A DNA stretch of 64,000 bases. Source: Isoetes taiwanensis (taxonomy: Eukaryota > Streptophyta > Lycopodiopsida > Isoetales > Isoetaceae). This document shows positions 21,845 through 33,258 of the stretch, one piece after another. The stretch is from the NCBI GenBank assembly GCA_021234155.1, contig JAJEKV010000104.1:1433900-1497899 (forward strand), read 5' to 3'. The notes beneath the pieces are model-generated. The model was not told where the DNA came from. It was given only the letters and a program-made list of their open reading frames with translations, and made no database searches. Numbering within the stretch: the first letter of the stretch is position 1; the number at the start of each line of letters is the position of its first letter. A program made the position numbers and the translations under genes.

Positions 21845-24268
21845 TGTGACGGGCCTGGCCAGTTAACCTCTCGGTAATTGGAGATCCCATCAATCTCTAC
21901 CGTTGAATTTACTTAACTCTTGGAACTCGAGAAATGATACATGCATACTTAGGTAAAGAATTTAATCTTTATACATGCTCTAAGGTCCCAAAAATTCTAT
22001 ACTTGCCATTGCTCGGCAAAAATCCCACACAACAACCAAAGTTTACAGATAACTATAGTTTAAGCCGATCCATAATAATAATGGTTATATTAATCAAATA
22101 TATTGTCTAGCAATCCACACACTTCTACTCTCGCCTTTCCGAAGCTTGGCTACTTTCTAGAGCATCTCGCACCTCTGCTTACACCATTAACCACGGGATT
22201 AGTCACACGGACTAAGTGGGAATCGGGGATTTAGAATATATCAAGCATCAATTACCACAAGCATTAACTTAGAACAATAACTTAGCCTTACCGTAACCTC
22301 GCCCCTGCAACCCAAGTAATTAATCCAACAAGCATAACCACAATGCATAATTATACCAAGCATAGCCATTGCAACTTGATTCCAACATTAAAAAAACCAC
22401 ATATACAATAGCCAAGCAACCAAAGCATCAACATTGCAACCAATATTCCTCTGGGTCCGAGCAAGGTCAACTCGGCTGATCAGGCCAGTGACATAGAGGC
22501 GGGGTAACCACGTGTGTACACACCCATCCACGCCAAGGTCCAAATTGGAGGACCACTTACTGTGCATGACGTTGTACCATACGGTACCAACGCCCGATGT
22601 TCAGATAATACCATTTACATAGCACTGTGCAAAACCGTGAGTCTAGACCATCGCACCTAGACTCCGGCCCCAGAGGTCTATATCAAAGAATTACATCATA
22701 GATAATTACATAATTCCCATCATTATGACCCATGCCTTAACAAGCTTACATCAAGTTAATTCCATACACACTCTATGTAACAAGGAAAAGTTCAACCATG
22801 ATTCAATAATTATGATAGCCTCAATAATGCAATATGCAACTATCACCATCAAATAAAAGACAATTATCTACCCCTTTCCAAGATTCACTAACAACAAGGT
22901 TAATATCCATAGGCGTAAATGATGTCTAAACTATAGCATTCAATTATTATTATGCTTCCGTTATAAACTTCATACGGAACACTTGTGTCTTGTGTTTTTA
23001 TTTTCTCTCTTACTTTAACTAATTCCAAAGGCTTTTTAAATTATAACTAGCTAGCTTATTAGATTGCTCATGTAGTTATGACTATTCGCATAAACCCGTC
23101 TTAACAAGGGCCTCCAGCTTTAATCAATTCCGAACCTATCCCTTGCTCCAACTAACCCTTACTATTGTAATTTAACTTATAACCTTAGCTTTAATTTCTT
23201 AACCTTACTAACTATTGCCTTACTAACTAGAAACTAATTGTTAACATTTTCGTTAATTCTAACCTAACCCTAACTACGTTAACAGGCACGAACTCGGCTG
23301 CAGCTACCAGATCTGGCCTCCAGGCCATCGAATCCACAAGAAGAGCCCCTTAAACCTTCCGATTTTGCTGCCAAAGGGGTTTCTTAGCCATTTCGGTCAG
23401 ATTCTGGCCCTAATCCGGCAGTTCTGAATCAATTTTTGGGCACCAAGATCCGGATTTTTATAGCCAAATTCAACTCCAATCAACCTAATTCTGTATTATC
23501 TCTCCATTTTGGCCTCCCTAAGGCCCAAATCGATCCATTTCAGAGTGATTCACATGCTTTTACAGCATGCCAAATCGGCAAGCTCATGCCGTTCTTCCAG
23601 CAGCATGCAAGAAAGATACTGCTGTCTTTGCCAGTTCTGGCCTCATTACTTTAATTCTAATTATTTCACATAACTTTTCATGATTTTTTGATCATTACAG
23701 TTCGTCAGGTTCATGCTATCCAAAAGGCAGCATGCAAGAGAAACTGTCTTAACTGATTTCTGCCATACTTTTGTCTTAATCCATCCCTCAGGTTCTAATC
23801 TGAGCTATTCCAATCACTTCTGGCCTGGTTTAAATGATTCCGCTCCCTAGAAATCATTAGATCTGTGATACTTTTGCGAGCTTTCAATACTTTATGCAAG
23901 CTTTCAGTATGTAATCATAAAATATTTCTTTATACAATCATGCAAGCTTATTCACGTTCACGCACTTAAAAATTAAACTCCAAATCCATGCTAAGTTCCA
24001 AACAATCCTACTAGATCACACAATTTTGCTATGCTAGAAAAACCCCAGGTGTAAGGCTTGATCCCCACCTGGAATCCCGCTTGCCTCTTCTGCGCTCCAA
24101 CACGCTCCCAGAGCTCTGCACGCAACTCGCTCCTTCAGCAATCCCTCTGCAATCTATCTTTTTCCAAATGCTTTTCTCTGTACTTATATTTATTTTTAAC
24201 CACAGTATTTCGTCCATATAGTCTCTACATATACGACGTATTTCTCTCAAAATCCTAGGTCCGTTACA
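21845..24268 (-). repeat. Probable 3' LTR of the chromovirus (2,424 bp)
   Basis: On the minus strand it opens TGTAACGGACC after a polypurine stretch (GGAGGAGAGAC) and ends GGCCCGTCACA at 21,845. The two ends form an 11-bp inverted repeat with two mismatches, which supports them as true LTR ends. No second copy is available for confirmation. Confidence 0.6.
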
Positions 24269-24306
24269 GTCTCTCCTCCAAAAATTCAACCCATGTCCTC
24301 ATGGGC

Positions 24307-25300
24307 GCATCTCCAGAAACTCACGAAGAATCCAATTGGCATCTTCCCATGTGGCATCTTCCTCAGGACAACCCGCCCATTGATCCAAAAATCTCTGTAT
24401 TGTTCGCCTCCTTAAGCGACGGGTTTCCTCACGCAGAATACGTTCTGGTCGGGGGTACAGAAAGTTCTCCCTGCTTACCAAATCATCGTCCCCAACATAT
24501 GGGAAGGATCAAACACATACTTCCTTAAGTTACTTACGTGAAAGACATTATGTACTTTCAAGTGTGAGGGTAACTCCAACCTGTAAGCCACCTTGCCAAT
24601 ACGTTCCAAAATTTCATACGGACCCGCATACCTAGGGGCCCATTTACCTGCACTTTTAAATGCCAATGAGCTCTGCTTGGGATTAATCCTCAAGAACACA
24701 TAATCTCCTTTTTGAAATTCAAGTGGTCTACGTCTCTTATTTGCATATTGTTTCTGTCTATTTTGTGCCACAACCAAATTCTGTCGAAGTCTGAGCTTCC
24801 ATGTCCTCCGCTACTTCATTAGCTGCTTCAACATTGCATTGAGGATCTCTCCAATTAAGAGGACAACGGCACTCCTTACCATACATTGCCTCAAAAGGAC
24901 TCATTTTAATGGAATCTTGATAAGTGTTATTGTATGCAAACTCAGCCAAATACAAATAGGAATCCCATACCTTTGGTTGACTAGGCACATACATCCTGAG
25001 CATATCCTCCAAGATTTGATTAACTCGCTCTACTTAGCCATCTGCTTGAGGACGATAAGATGTACTGACATATAACTTAGTCCCAATATTTTGAAATAAC
25101 CCTTGCCAAAATTGGCTCATAAACTTTGTATCCCGATCTGATGAAATAGTGGCCGGCATCCCATGCAACCTGAAAATCTCCTTAACAAATAACTTAGCAA
25201 TATCCATTGCCGTAGCAGTAGTCTTCGTAGGCATAAAATGGGCCTGCTTAGTTAATCGATCAACCACAACATAGATTGCATCATAACCTAGCGCTCAGAC
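24307..25300 (-). pseudogene. Chromovirus integrase C-terminal half and chromodomain
   Basis: It begins at GYDAIYVVVDRLTKQAHF, so the first catalytic Asp block is at the break. The second Asp (SSDRDTKF) and the Glu (VERVNQ) follow; a TAA just before VERVNQ would be CAA before one C to T change. The GPF/GKY-like module reads FQKGDYVFLRINPKQ and PSHLKVHNVFHVSNLRKY. The chromodomain end reads DQWAGCPEEDATWED. There are frame changes near 24,775 and 24,480. Chromodomains direct such integrases to marked heterochromatin. Confidence 0.9.
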
Positions 25301-25303
25301 AAG

Positions 25304-25724
25304 TGACGGCCCCTCACCGCCCGCGTCAGGATCAGCGTGATTCCAGGCACTTCAAGAGGCACCGCCAGCATTCCTGCAAATCAGGCCTCCTTCCAGGAGT
25401 CGGCACCGAAATCAGTCAGAGTGTCTATATTGGGCCAAAGGCCATTGTACTATATATATGAGTAGAGCTAGCGCTCTAGTTTTTTAGATGAGTTTTGAGT
25501 CTTGTCTCATTTTCGTTTTCTCTCGCTTGCGAGAGCTCATGTATCTTCATTGACATCAAGGAAGCTCATTGTTGTGATCTCATTGTTCTCTTTTGTTTTC
25601 TTTTCCCTTGTTCCTAGTTTTTCTTGCAAATCCCGCGTGACATAGCCCCCGGATTCTCCTGTTAGATCCAAGGGTCCTCACAGAGGGCTGTCTTGCAGGA
25701 GTTCCCGAACCCAGACCCCAAACA
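25304..25724 (+). repeat. 5' LTR of gypsy 2
   Basis: A 421-bp segment from TGACGG to AAACA, with a TATATATA box near 25,451. It is placed between the truncated chromovirus and a primer-like site. Ends rest on TG/CA and the primer site, since no partner LTR is present. Confidence 0.6.
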
Positions 25725-25725
25725 C

Positions 25726-25743
25726 TGTCGACGCTGCCGGGTC
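25726..25743 (+). other. Primer-binding site of gypsy 2 (degenerate, tRNA-Asp-like)
   Basis: TGTCGACGCTGCCGGG matches most positions of the TGGCGCCGTTGCCGGGG primer site used by Athila/Tat-type elements, and starts one base after the LTR end. Confidence 0.5.
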
Positions 25744-25765
25744 TGATTTTTCTTTTCCTTCCATC

Positions 25766-27500
25766 ATGTCGGCTCGAGGTTTCACTCCTGAATAACTTCT
25801 TTGCAAAACGGCGGCTCGACTGGAGCGCCATCAACGACGCGAGGCTGTTAGGGATATGTATGACACTGCTTATGACATTGAGGGAGGTCGTATCCGCTCA
25901 CGCGTGCCTCCTACCCCTCGTGCTCATTCTCGACCAGGGTCTCCCCCTGTGTGTCGTCATTGTTCACAACCGCAATCTCCACAACATACCCCCTGTTCAG
26001 CCCGCCTCACTATTTCCGGACTCGGCAAAGCACCTATATCAATATTCCTTCAGGCCACACCTCCTCTCCGCCACAACCATCTTCTCCTCCTGGCTGGAAT
26101 GGGCTACCATCATGTCACCTTTGGCCCTTCCTAAGTTCATGGCATTCCAACTTCTCCCTCTTTTTAAAAAGACGCTCTTCACGTTTATCAAACCACCGAT
26201 CTCAAGCCCTAATGAGGGCGGCTCTCAAGGCCCTTCCCCACCGGATGCTACTTTTATGGACCACCGGGTTTTTCAGCCCCACCACCTTGCACTCGGTCTC
26301 GAGGCGGTTCCACCTCTCTATGCTTCGCATATCCTCAACCAAATCCACTGTCTATGCTCAAGTTCCGCCTTCATCCCCACTCATAATTTGAAGCACTTAT
26401 CCCACTTTTGACAACACTAAAGGCAAACCTCACGGATCAAAGTGCTTGGCACACATGGAGGAATTTGAAGCCTTGGCCATTCTGAGCGATCATCGCACCA
26501 CAACTCAAATTTCATATCTTTTTTTCGACCACGCCGGAGGCGCCCCTCATCGCTGGTTAATGGCCAATAAGAGTCACTTTGGAAACAAAGTTGGCAAGAA
26601 ATGAAAACGCCTTTACGTCTCATTATGGCACCACGGACGATGATCAGTTACTCCTCAAGCAACTCAATGACCTTCAACAAGAGCCCACGGAGTCTGCCCG
26701 GGATTTTGCGGACCGTCTTCACATTCTCGTCAGTAAACTCCAGGAGTACCCCACGCAAAGCCAGATCCTCGTCTGGTTTCTGCAGGGCCTTCCTCCTGCC
26801 ATTCGACTCATGACAGAATCCCTTCGTCCCAAATCTTTGGAGCAGGCCATTGAATTGGTCAATCACTCGGTCAATGTTTCTTCTCGGGGTGTTGCTCTGC
26901 AGGAACTCCCTTTCATGCCCCCCGTCATGGTTCCTCAGAACTCTGTTCAACCTCAGCAAGCAAATCCACCACGCGCTCACATCTAGTGTACTATTTGTAA
27001 ATATCAAGGTCATCTGGCAAATGAATGCAACGCCTCCAATGGCCCTCCTCATTGTAAAAGATGCAATATGTGCAATCATGCCACGGAAGAATGCACGCGA
27101 TCTCCTCCTACACCTTTTCGTAATAAAATGGTCTTTCAAGTCCAGACCACGCCTCAACACCAACCGTCATATCAGCCTCAGTAATATCAAGCTCAACAAC
27201 CACAGCAGTATCAACAACCGCAGCAGTATCAACAAACGCAGCCTGTTCAGCAGTCACGGGGACAAGGCAACCGTCCTCCTTTTGATCCTTCCAAGGCTCA
27301 ATGTTATCATTGTCATGAATGGGGTCACACCACCACGGCGTGTCCTCAACTGCCTCAAGTTCAAGTTCAACTTCCGGTTCCAATCAACCGCTACGTCCGT
27401 CTCACGGCTTATCAACTCTGGGTGGCCAGCGGAAGCGGGGCCCTCGTCTGTTTTGAGAAAAGCCTCGGCCGCCTCAACAACAAATGACCTCGGCAAAAGC
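25766..27500 (+). pseudogene. Gypsy 2 gag
   Basis: ATG at 25,766 (MSARGFTPE) is followed by a basic helix with RLERHQRREAVRDMYD. The capsid domain lies near 26,430-26,890 (HMEEFEALAIL, FADRLHILVSKLQEYPT, WFLQGLPPAIR). Three zinc knuckles follow: CTICKYQGHLANEC (26,987), CKRCNMCNHATEEC and CYHCHEWGHTTTAC, with a Gln/Tyr-rich linker QYQQPQQYQQ. Stops at 25,793, 26,984 (TAG) and 27,182 (TAA), plus frame changes, inactivate it; the last two stops could be CAG/CAA to TAG/TAA. It ends abruptly at the insertion of the 18.2-kb element, in the frame that continues at 45,703. Confidence 0.88.
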
Positions 27501-27560
27501 ATTAGGGCGGTTTGGGTCCGAAAATGGCCCTTATCTTGGGCTAAAGATTTCCACGTCCGG
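27501..27560 (+). repeat. Left terminal inverted repeat
   Basis: ATTAGGGCGG followed by TTTGGGTC and GAAAATGGCC, paired with the inverted copy at 45,645-45,702. Confidence 0.75.
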
Positions 27561-28188
27561 TCGCCGGGACCAATCAGGTTTGGCCTTTTTTCGAAAGTCG
27601 GTATTACTTGGCGGTAGAAGGATGGCGGGCTTACTTGGCATCCACATGGCGTATTTTCATAGGGGATGCTGCTTTTATTGCAACCATTTTAATGGCCCGT
27701 ATTTTTTCGAGTCGGCTAAACCCTAGCCAAAATAATGGTGACTTTGACCGCCATCTTGTCGGCGTCACCAACTCCCTTTGTCAAATTTTGGCGCCAAACT
27801 TCAGACTTGTCACTCCGGCGCCTCTACGTGCATCCTCTCGCCTTCACTCCTCATCGCAATCCATGTCTCCCATGTAATTTTACGTGTTCTTGCCCCATTT
27901 ACAGAACTCCCAAGGTCAAGAAGTGGGAGGTTTTGTCTCAATAGGTTCAGGGTGAGTATCTTTTGCCATCAACGAGGGGCGACATAGAGTTAAGCGACAA
28001 AGGCGATCGGGCGATGGGACACATTGGATAGGTAGGATAAAAGAGTTCAAGTTGAATTCTAGCGTGGGAGGAAAGTGGAAAGTATAACAATACGACATGC
28101 ATATACCCCTTCCGATATGGCCAAAGAGCTAATCTCCACCAAAAAAAACTTCCCAAAATTGCCCGCGAAATGGTAACCACCTTAAACG
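27561..28188 (+). other. Left subterminal region, no recognised gene
   Basis: Several short open frames in different phases suggest decayed coding DNA (for example VEGWRAYLASTWRIF near 27,608), but nothing is recognisable. It leads up to the first hairpin. Confidence 0.4.
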
Positions 28189-28257
28189 GATCACACGACG
28201 CCGGCTTAGCCGCCGTCCTACTTAATCTGCGTAGAGATAGTTTCGCGTCGTGTGATC
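28189..28257. repeat. Hairpin unit 1 (69 bp)
   Basis: Arms GATCACACGACGC and GCGTCGTGTGATC are perfectly complementary over 13 bp, around a 43-base loop. Confidence 0.9.
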
Positions 28258-30028
28258 TTCTTATCTTTTCATTTCTTTTCGTTGACACGTGTTTACAAAC
28301 AAATTTATTGTGCGGGTTTATGTTTATCGGACATCGTGGATGTCATTCCTACCGAAAGTATTAGTAGTGTACTTGTCGTGTATCACATAGACATCGAATT
28401 GTCCTTTTCCAAGGTATGGATGCCGTGACCTTGCGGGGTATAGGCATCCGGTTTTTACTGGACATGATTATAACGTAAAGGTCGAAAAACCGAGCTTGAG
28501 GCGGTTGAATTGCCCCCCTTTAAGTGAACTTTGTAAGCCACGGACTAATGAGAACAATGTAATTGCAATGAAGAAATGCATGGTCGACGAGGTGCAAGCG
28601 GGAATGTCCGAAACGGAGGCGTGAGGATGAGTTTCAAAATCTTCACACCGTTTGAGGTATTTGCTAACATATTCTAGATGGCGAGGAAGTTCGAAAAGTT
28701 CAGAAGACATATACGTGCTTTCTCCCCCTGATTTTGTGGATGGCTTATTTTTGGTTCCGACACGGGATGTTCGATTCCACGAATCATCCTGGTCAACTAA
28801 CGAGGTCCGCGTAGTTAAGTCCTCCTTTAAGTTCGGATACTTTCTTCCAAAACAATATTTATCGTTAATTGTCAACTAGAACGAAGGAAACGAAAAAGAG
28901 AGGTCGCACAACTTTTTGGGAGCCGTTTTGAGGACCATAATGAACACTCCGTCACGGTGGATATTCGAGTATGGAGAGGGGAGGAAGTCATTTATACGGC
29001 CACCATGGAAAGCGAATGGCCATTATCAGAGCTAAGAGTGCTAATGGAGACAGAGGAGATTGCTGACGACTTCCATCTTATATTATAATGTTATTGTGTA
29101 AGTGTTGGACCCAGCCCTAATTTGGGCGGCCCAGATTTGATGAAATCAATGGAGGAGATGATGCGACGTCAAAATTTTTAAGATAACATGGGTTTTTTTT
29201 TCTAGGGTTAGCGAGGGCGGCTGTGGCACGTTCGAGCTGCTAGCTCCTCCTCCAGAACGCATCTTCTGGAACAATCTCTGAGTTGTGGACTGCGGATGGT
29301 TGAGCTGGGTACTGGCCATAGCAATAGAGTTCAGCAACCCACGGTTGAATTCGAATTCGCCTTCCAGCCAATCTATCGGCACTTCCCAACATCCAGTGCA
29401 ACCTCGAACCAGTCCCTTTTTCCGTCCTCATGGTAATCTTTCTTTCTTTAACAGTTCGATCTGTTTTAGTTTTGATCTGGGTTGTTCCTTGATGCTAATC
29501 GCTGCATGAAATCTTAGGGATTTGAAACGTTTTTCTATGCGAAATGAAGAATCTGGTTCTAATGCAGGTGAATCCTGATTTCTTTACAAACAGGGCGTAA
29601 AATATAAAGGTGCAAGCATACAAACACTTCATTTTCTTAAGATCTCATTGTAGCCAATTGAACGAGGGTTTTTGAACAGGAAGTTTCTCTATGCTTCAGG
29701 CGGCAGAGGTCCCATATGCTCTTAGGATCATCGTCTGCAATGGATTGTTTTCGACAATAGAGTATTTTCTGCCCATGTATAGCTTTGTTCCTGCCAGAAT
29801 TTTCAAAGCGGTATTGCGTCTTTCTTAGCAAAGCATGTTCATTTCTACTTTACAGGTTTGAAAACGCAGCATTTCTTTAAAGTGCAGATACCTAGCTAGA
29901 TGGAAAAATGGTAAGCCGTATATTCTTTCTTTTTTACACGTTTCCCAGTTTCATGGCATTCACAGCTGTGAGCACTCTATTTGTCAGGGCATTTTTTAAA
30001 CGAATCATTTTTGCTTTTGTTACCACAG

Positions 30029-30059
30029 GACCCAAAGTTGATATCTGGAACTATAACAG
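30029..30059 (+). other. Captured mini-exon (31 nt)
   Basis: ttaccacag precedes and gtcag follows the 31 bases, giving good splice signals. The parent gene is unknown. Confidence 0.35.
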
Positions 30060-31054
30060 GTCAGAACCCATCAATAGCTTAAAATACAGTTACTTCAATG
30101 AGATTCAATCCAGGAGAGCCAGATATTTTCTGCTACTACTGCCAATGACTGCAGCATCTGCATTTATGATATACCAATGAACACTTCTTTGAGGAAGATG
30201 ATTATGCAGACAGAGAATACAATTTGCTGGAACTCACAAGAAGCCTTCAATTTCACTGGAGTAAATGATTGTAATTGCTATAGTTATGACATGAAAGGGT
30301 TGAAGTCTGTTACATGTATTCACAAGGGTCATGTGTCTCCTGAATGGATAGTGAGTATAGCCCAGCTGGTCGAGAATTTGTTACCTGTTCTTATGATAAG
30401 CAGTCAGAATATTTGAGTATAATGCAGTGTACAGAAGGGAGGTATATCTAACAAAAGGCTCATAGCATGTGTCATTTGCAACACTAAAAGAGAAGTTTGC
30501 GAATAGGCATAAAAGAACCCTTTGCCAGCAGCAAAGGTTTGCGTACTTAGAAGGTATAGTTCTTTAGTACTTGATTTCGTTATGTTTTGTTGTTAATTTG
30601 GAGCACCTGTACGTTAATTATGGCCTTATTAGTTGAAAAAGGCTTTGAAATTCAATTGCTTAATCTACTATAGAGTTTCGAATACAATGGCTCATGCATA
30701 AGAAATTTTGGAAAAGATGGTGTTGGAGCTGTGTTAAGGGCTCCACATGGACCGTGTTAAGGGCTCCACATGGACATGTAAGTTTCTAGCTCAATTGGAT
30801 ATTTACCTTACATGAGTTTTGAATGACAGCTTTAAATGGCGGAATTCTTATTTAAACGAATTATGTTGTAGATCCTGTCAAGTAAAAGTTTTTGTCACTT
30901 GGAAAATCAACTTGCAATGATGTTGTTGTTGCAGAAAATGTCAAAAGGATACGTGTTCCAACTTGGTCTGATAGGCTCATTCCACTATTTGTTTGCCCAT
31001 AACTACTTATTCTGTTGTCTGCCTTAGAGGATGCTGGATAGCAGCAATATGTGG

Positions 31055-31166
31055 AATGTGTGAACATATAAGAAGCTCCTTATATAAACTGTGGAATGTG
31101 TGAACATATAAGAAGCTCCTTATATAAACACAATGTGTGAACATATAAGAAGCTCCTTATATAAAC
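31055..31166. repeat. Three tandem copies of a 35-bp unit
   Basis: Units opening aatgtgtgaacatataagaa start at 31,055, 31,095 and 31,132 and end ccttatataaac. Confidence 0.95.
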
Positions 31167-31864
31167 ACAACTGGCTTAGTTTTCTACAATTTTATAAAAT
31201 ACAAGGTAAGAAGATAGTTGAATAGGACCGAAACAATTGTGGCACACCTCTTGAAATATAACTGGAATGATACTTGAACAAGAACAAAATTGACATTCAT
31301 TTCAATTAACGTGTTCAAAAACTGGAATGAGCAGAATACCCAATTATCAATATTGCTTGCAAGCATAAATGGGCATGGTTATGATGCCATTCATCTTTTA
31401 TCTAAATAATTCATTCCAGATATTTATATTATGCAATAATATATATTCTTTCAGATTGCATATTTTAGAGTATATGCATAATGGAGTCCTCCTTGGTATC
31501 ATTTAGCAGTTCCCAACATAAGTTCCTAACATATGCCCAGCAACTCATAGACATCAACAACTCATAGAGGCACTTGCAATCTACCGGTTCCCAAAATGAT
31601 CCAATGGTCAAAACTTATTGTACGCAAATGCACAGCTCAAATGGCCTAGAAGTTAATGTATATGCAAATGCTTAGGTTCCCAACATTTACATGTTTCGAA
31701 ATTATGCCCAGCAACGCTGGGCACCATTACTAGTTATTTTATTGATGGCATTAGGGTTGGTTACAGGCAAGAGGGAAATGTAAAGTTTAGTGAGTTCGCG
31801 ATCAACAAGAAATTGTCTATCGGCTAGCGCTTTGAATCTCGGTTTTTTATTTGTGTTTTTGTCT

Positions 31865-31917
31865 GATGTTTTTTTAGGGTTCCGTATTTTGTCCGATATT
31901 TTTTTAGGGTTCCGTAC
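31865..31917. repeat. Two tandem TTTTTTTAGGGTTCCGTA units
   Basis: Two copies separated by ttttgtccgata, lying between gene X and the H3-like gene. Confidence 0.85.
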
Positions 31918-32007
31918 AATTATTTAAAAACGTTACCATCATATTTTACTTTAACTTCGCTTTTTACTATTTATCTCTTTGCCGCTTGTCTATTTTTGTC
32001 GTTGTTC

Positions 32008-32845
32008 GTAGTATAAAGCGCCATCCGCCGAGAAGGCCGTGGCAAGAACTAAGCAAACCGCAAGGATCCATCCGTGTGGTGTAAGGCCGGTGATTACATT
32101 AGTCCGCCTTCTTCATCCGACTTCAAGTCTCGATAGAGATTCTCCTCCTCCCACCATGCCTAACGTAAGACCCTAAAAATCCGCATGACGGGCGGGGGAG
32201 AAGCAAACCGAGTAAGTAGGGAGGTGCATCCTGCCTCGAGACGAGGATGAAAAATGTGAGAGACCGCTGAGCGTAATATGACGCCGGATTAATTATTAGC
32301 CGCCTCTTTCTGTTTTTTCCCGCCTCCCTCCCGCTCCTTCCGTGGAGGTGCCGGACCTTCAAATCAAAGGAGGAGGCCCAATGCCGTAAAGGGGAAGGCT
32401 ACCTGTGAATGTGGAGGAGATGGTTTTAAGAGTCGGGCCGAGGAAAAAGCCCGCAGATGTTGGTGAGGAGGCGGAAGAAGGGTCGCCCAGCAAATGTGCT
32501 CCAAATGCCGGGTGGTGAGGGTAGTGGCCCTGTTTTAAGACGGCCGGGCATTAAAAGCCTTCGAGATTAAGAAGCGCATCGGAAGAGCACCGAGATGGTC
32601 ATTCCGCGCCTCCCATTTGCCGTGCTCGTGAGAGAGATTCGCAAGAGTGTGGTGCGACATACATCATACCCGCCATGTAATTCAAGCAAATCAGCCTTTA
32701 AATGCTCTTCAAATGGCTTCGTGGCGGTTGGTGTCGGTCCGTTCGAGGACTCGCACTTTGCGAAGAATACATGCCAAGCGGGTGGACTGTCATGCCCAAG
32801 GACATGCGCCTCGTCTTACGCATAAGGGATCCCGAAAGTACTATG
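32008..32845 (+). pseudogene. Histone H3-like pseudogene
   Basis: A TATA-like box (gtagtataaagcg) near 32,010 precedes GTGGCAAGAACTAAGCAAAC, which encodes VARTKQTAR, the H3 tail start with ATG changed to GTG. The histone fold follows at 32,541-32,840: RPGIKSLRD, HRKSTEMVIPRLPFAVLVREI-type block, LQMAS, then in shifted frames FEDSHF, IHAKRV and MPKDMRLVLRIRD. The canonical H3 equivalents are KSTELLIRKLPFQRLVREI, FEDTNLCAIHAKRV and MPKDIQLARRIRG. A stop (TAA after LRD) and several frameshifts inactivate it. The 470 bases between tail and core are an intron, an insertion or an expanded tail. The core is divergent from canonical plant H3, with an IPRLPF-type first helix. Confidence 0.75.
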
Positions 32846-33036
32846 GTCAAAATTTTATGGCTGAATACAACAAGAAGAAAGACCCCCTGGAAAAAGGCCG
32901 TGGAAGTGCCTTTGTGTTTTTTCATATGTATAATATTTCTTAATGTAATGGCTTTATAAGCTTAATCTCTTAGTCCATTTCTTTCTTAGAAGCCTAGCTT
33001 CAAGACTTTGTATTTTTTTTTTAATGTTATAAGTGA

Positions 33037-33105
33037 GGATCACACGACGCCAAAGAAGCATTGTGCTTTTTTGTTGCACATAGTAGTCTTCGCGTCGTGT
33101 GATCC
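33037..33105. repeat. Hairpin unit 2 (69 bp)
   Basis: Perfect 14-bp arms GGATCACACGACGC and GCGTCGTGTGATCC. A second helix (TGTGC with GCACA) lies inside the loop. It directly abuts the CCCTAA array. Confidence 0.95.
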
Positions 33106-33133
33106 AACCCTAACCCTAACCCTAACCCTAAAA
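33106..33133. repeat. (CCCTAA)4 array
   Basis: Four CCCTAA units, TTAGGG-type rather than the common plant TTTAGGG. It lies upstream of an ATG at 33,259, as telo-boxes do in some plant promoters; a similar array lies at 53,184-53,211. Confidence 0.9.
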
Positions 33134-33258
33134 TGTACGGACAAATCTCCCCACAACGGCTGTGTCCCCTTTCATAATCGACAACGGCTACTTGAGTTCA
33201 AAAGTGACAGCGCCTTACCGCTCCTAAACATCTTCTTGTTTTCGTCGTTTGCTTCGCC

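Larger units (their letters stand above)
21845..25303 (-). mobile_element. Chromovirus-type Ty3/gypsy element, 3' portion
   Basis: Integrase C-terminal half, chromodomain, polypurine tract and a probable 2.4-kb 3' LTR lie on the minus strand. The element is cut at about 25,300 inside the start of the integrase core, exactly where the 5' LTR of gypsy 2 begins, so gypsy 2 inserted into or recombined with it. The upstream gag, RT and 5' LTR are not in the window. Confidence 0.88.
29076..31733 (+). mobile_element. Non-autonomous Helitron, 2,658 bp
   Basis: It starts A|TCTTATATTATAATG at 29,076 and ends with hairpin GCCCAGC-AAC-GCTGGGC (31,706-31,722), ACCATTA and CTAG|T at 31,730-31,733. It splits gene X between A and T, and the host frame rejoins exactly. 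It contains exon-like pieces: one ending with a donor near 29,432 (after RTSPFFRPH) and a 31-base mini-exon at 30,029-30,059 flanked by CAG and GT. Further small repeats lie at 30,738-30,780 and 31,055-31,166. No Rep/helicase gene is present. Confidence 0.88.
28652..31827 (+). pseudogene. Unrecognised gene X, split by a Helitron
   Basis: An open stretch from 28,652 (after FKIFTPFEVF in another frame) runs through SPPDFVDGLFLVPTRDVRF to 28,879. A one-base loss moves the frame, which continues as ERRKRKREVAQLFGSRFED and onward to ETEEIADDF at 29,074. There the Helitron 29,076-31,733 interrupts it. After removal of the Helitron, the His codon is completed by the T at 31,734 and the frame stays open 30 more codons (YFIDGIRVGYRQEG...) to TAG at 31,825. 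The protein is mixed charged/hydrophobic, without membrane segments or a signal peptide. I do not recognise the family. Confidence 0.55.

Noticed and set aside
33106-33133. CCCTAA arrays as a true chromosome end
   Set aside because: Only 4-5 units and sequence continues on both sides; they are interstitial.
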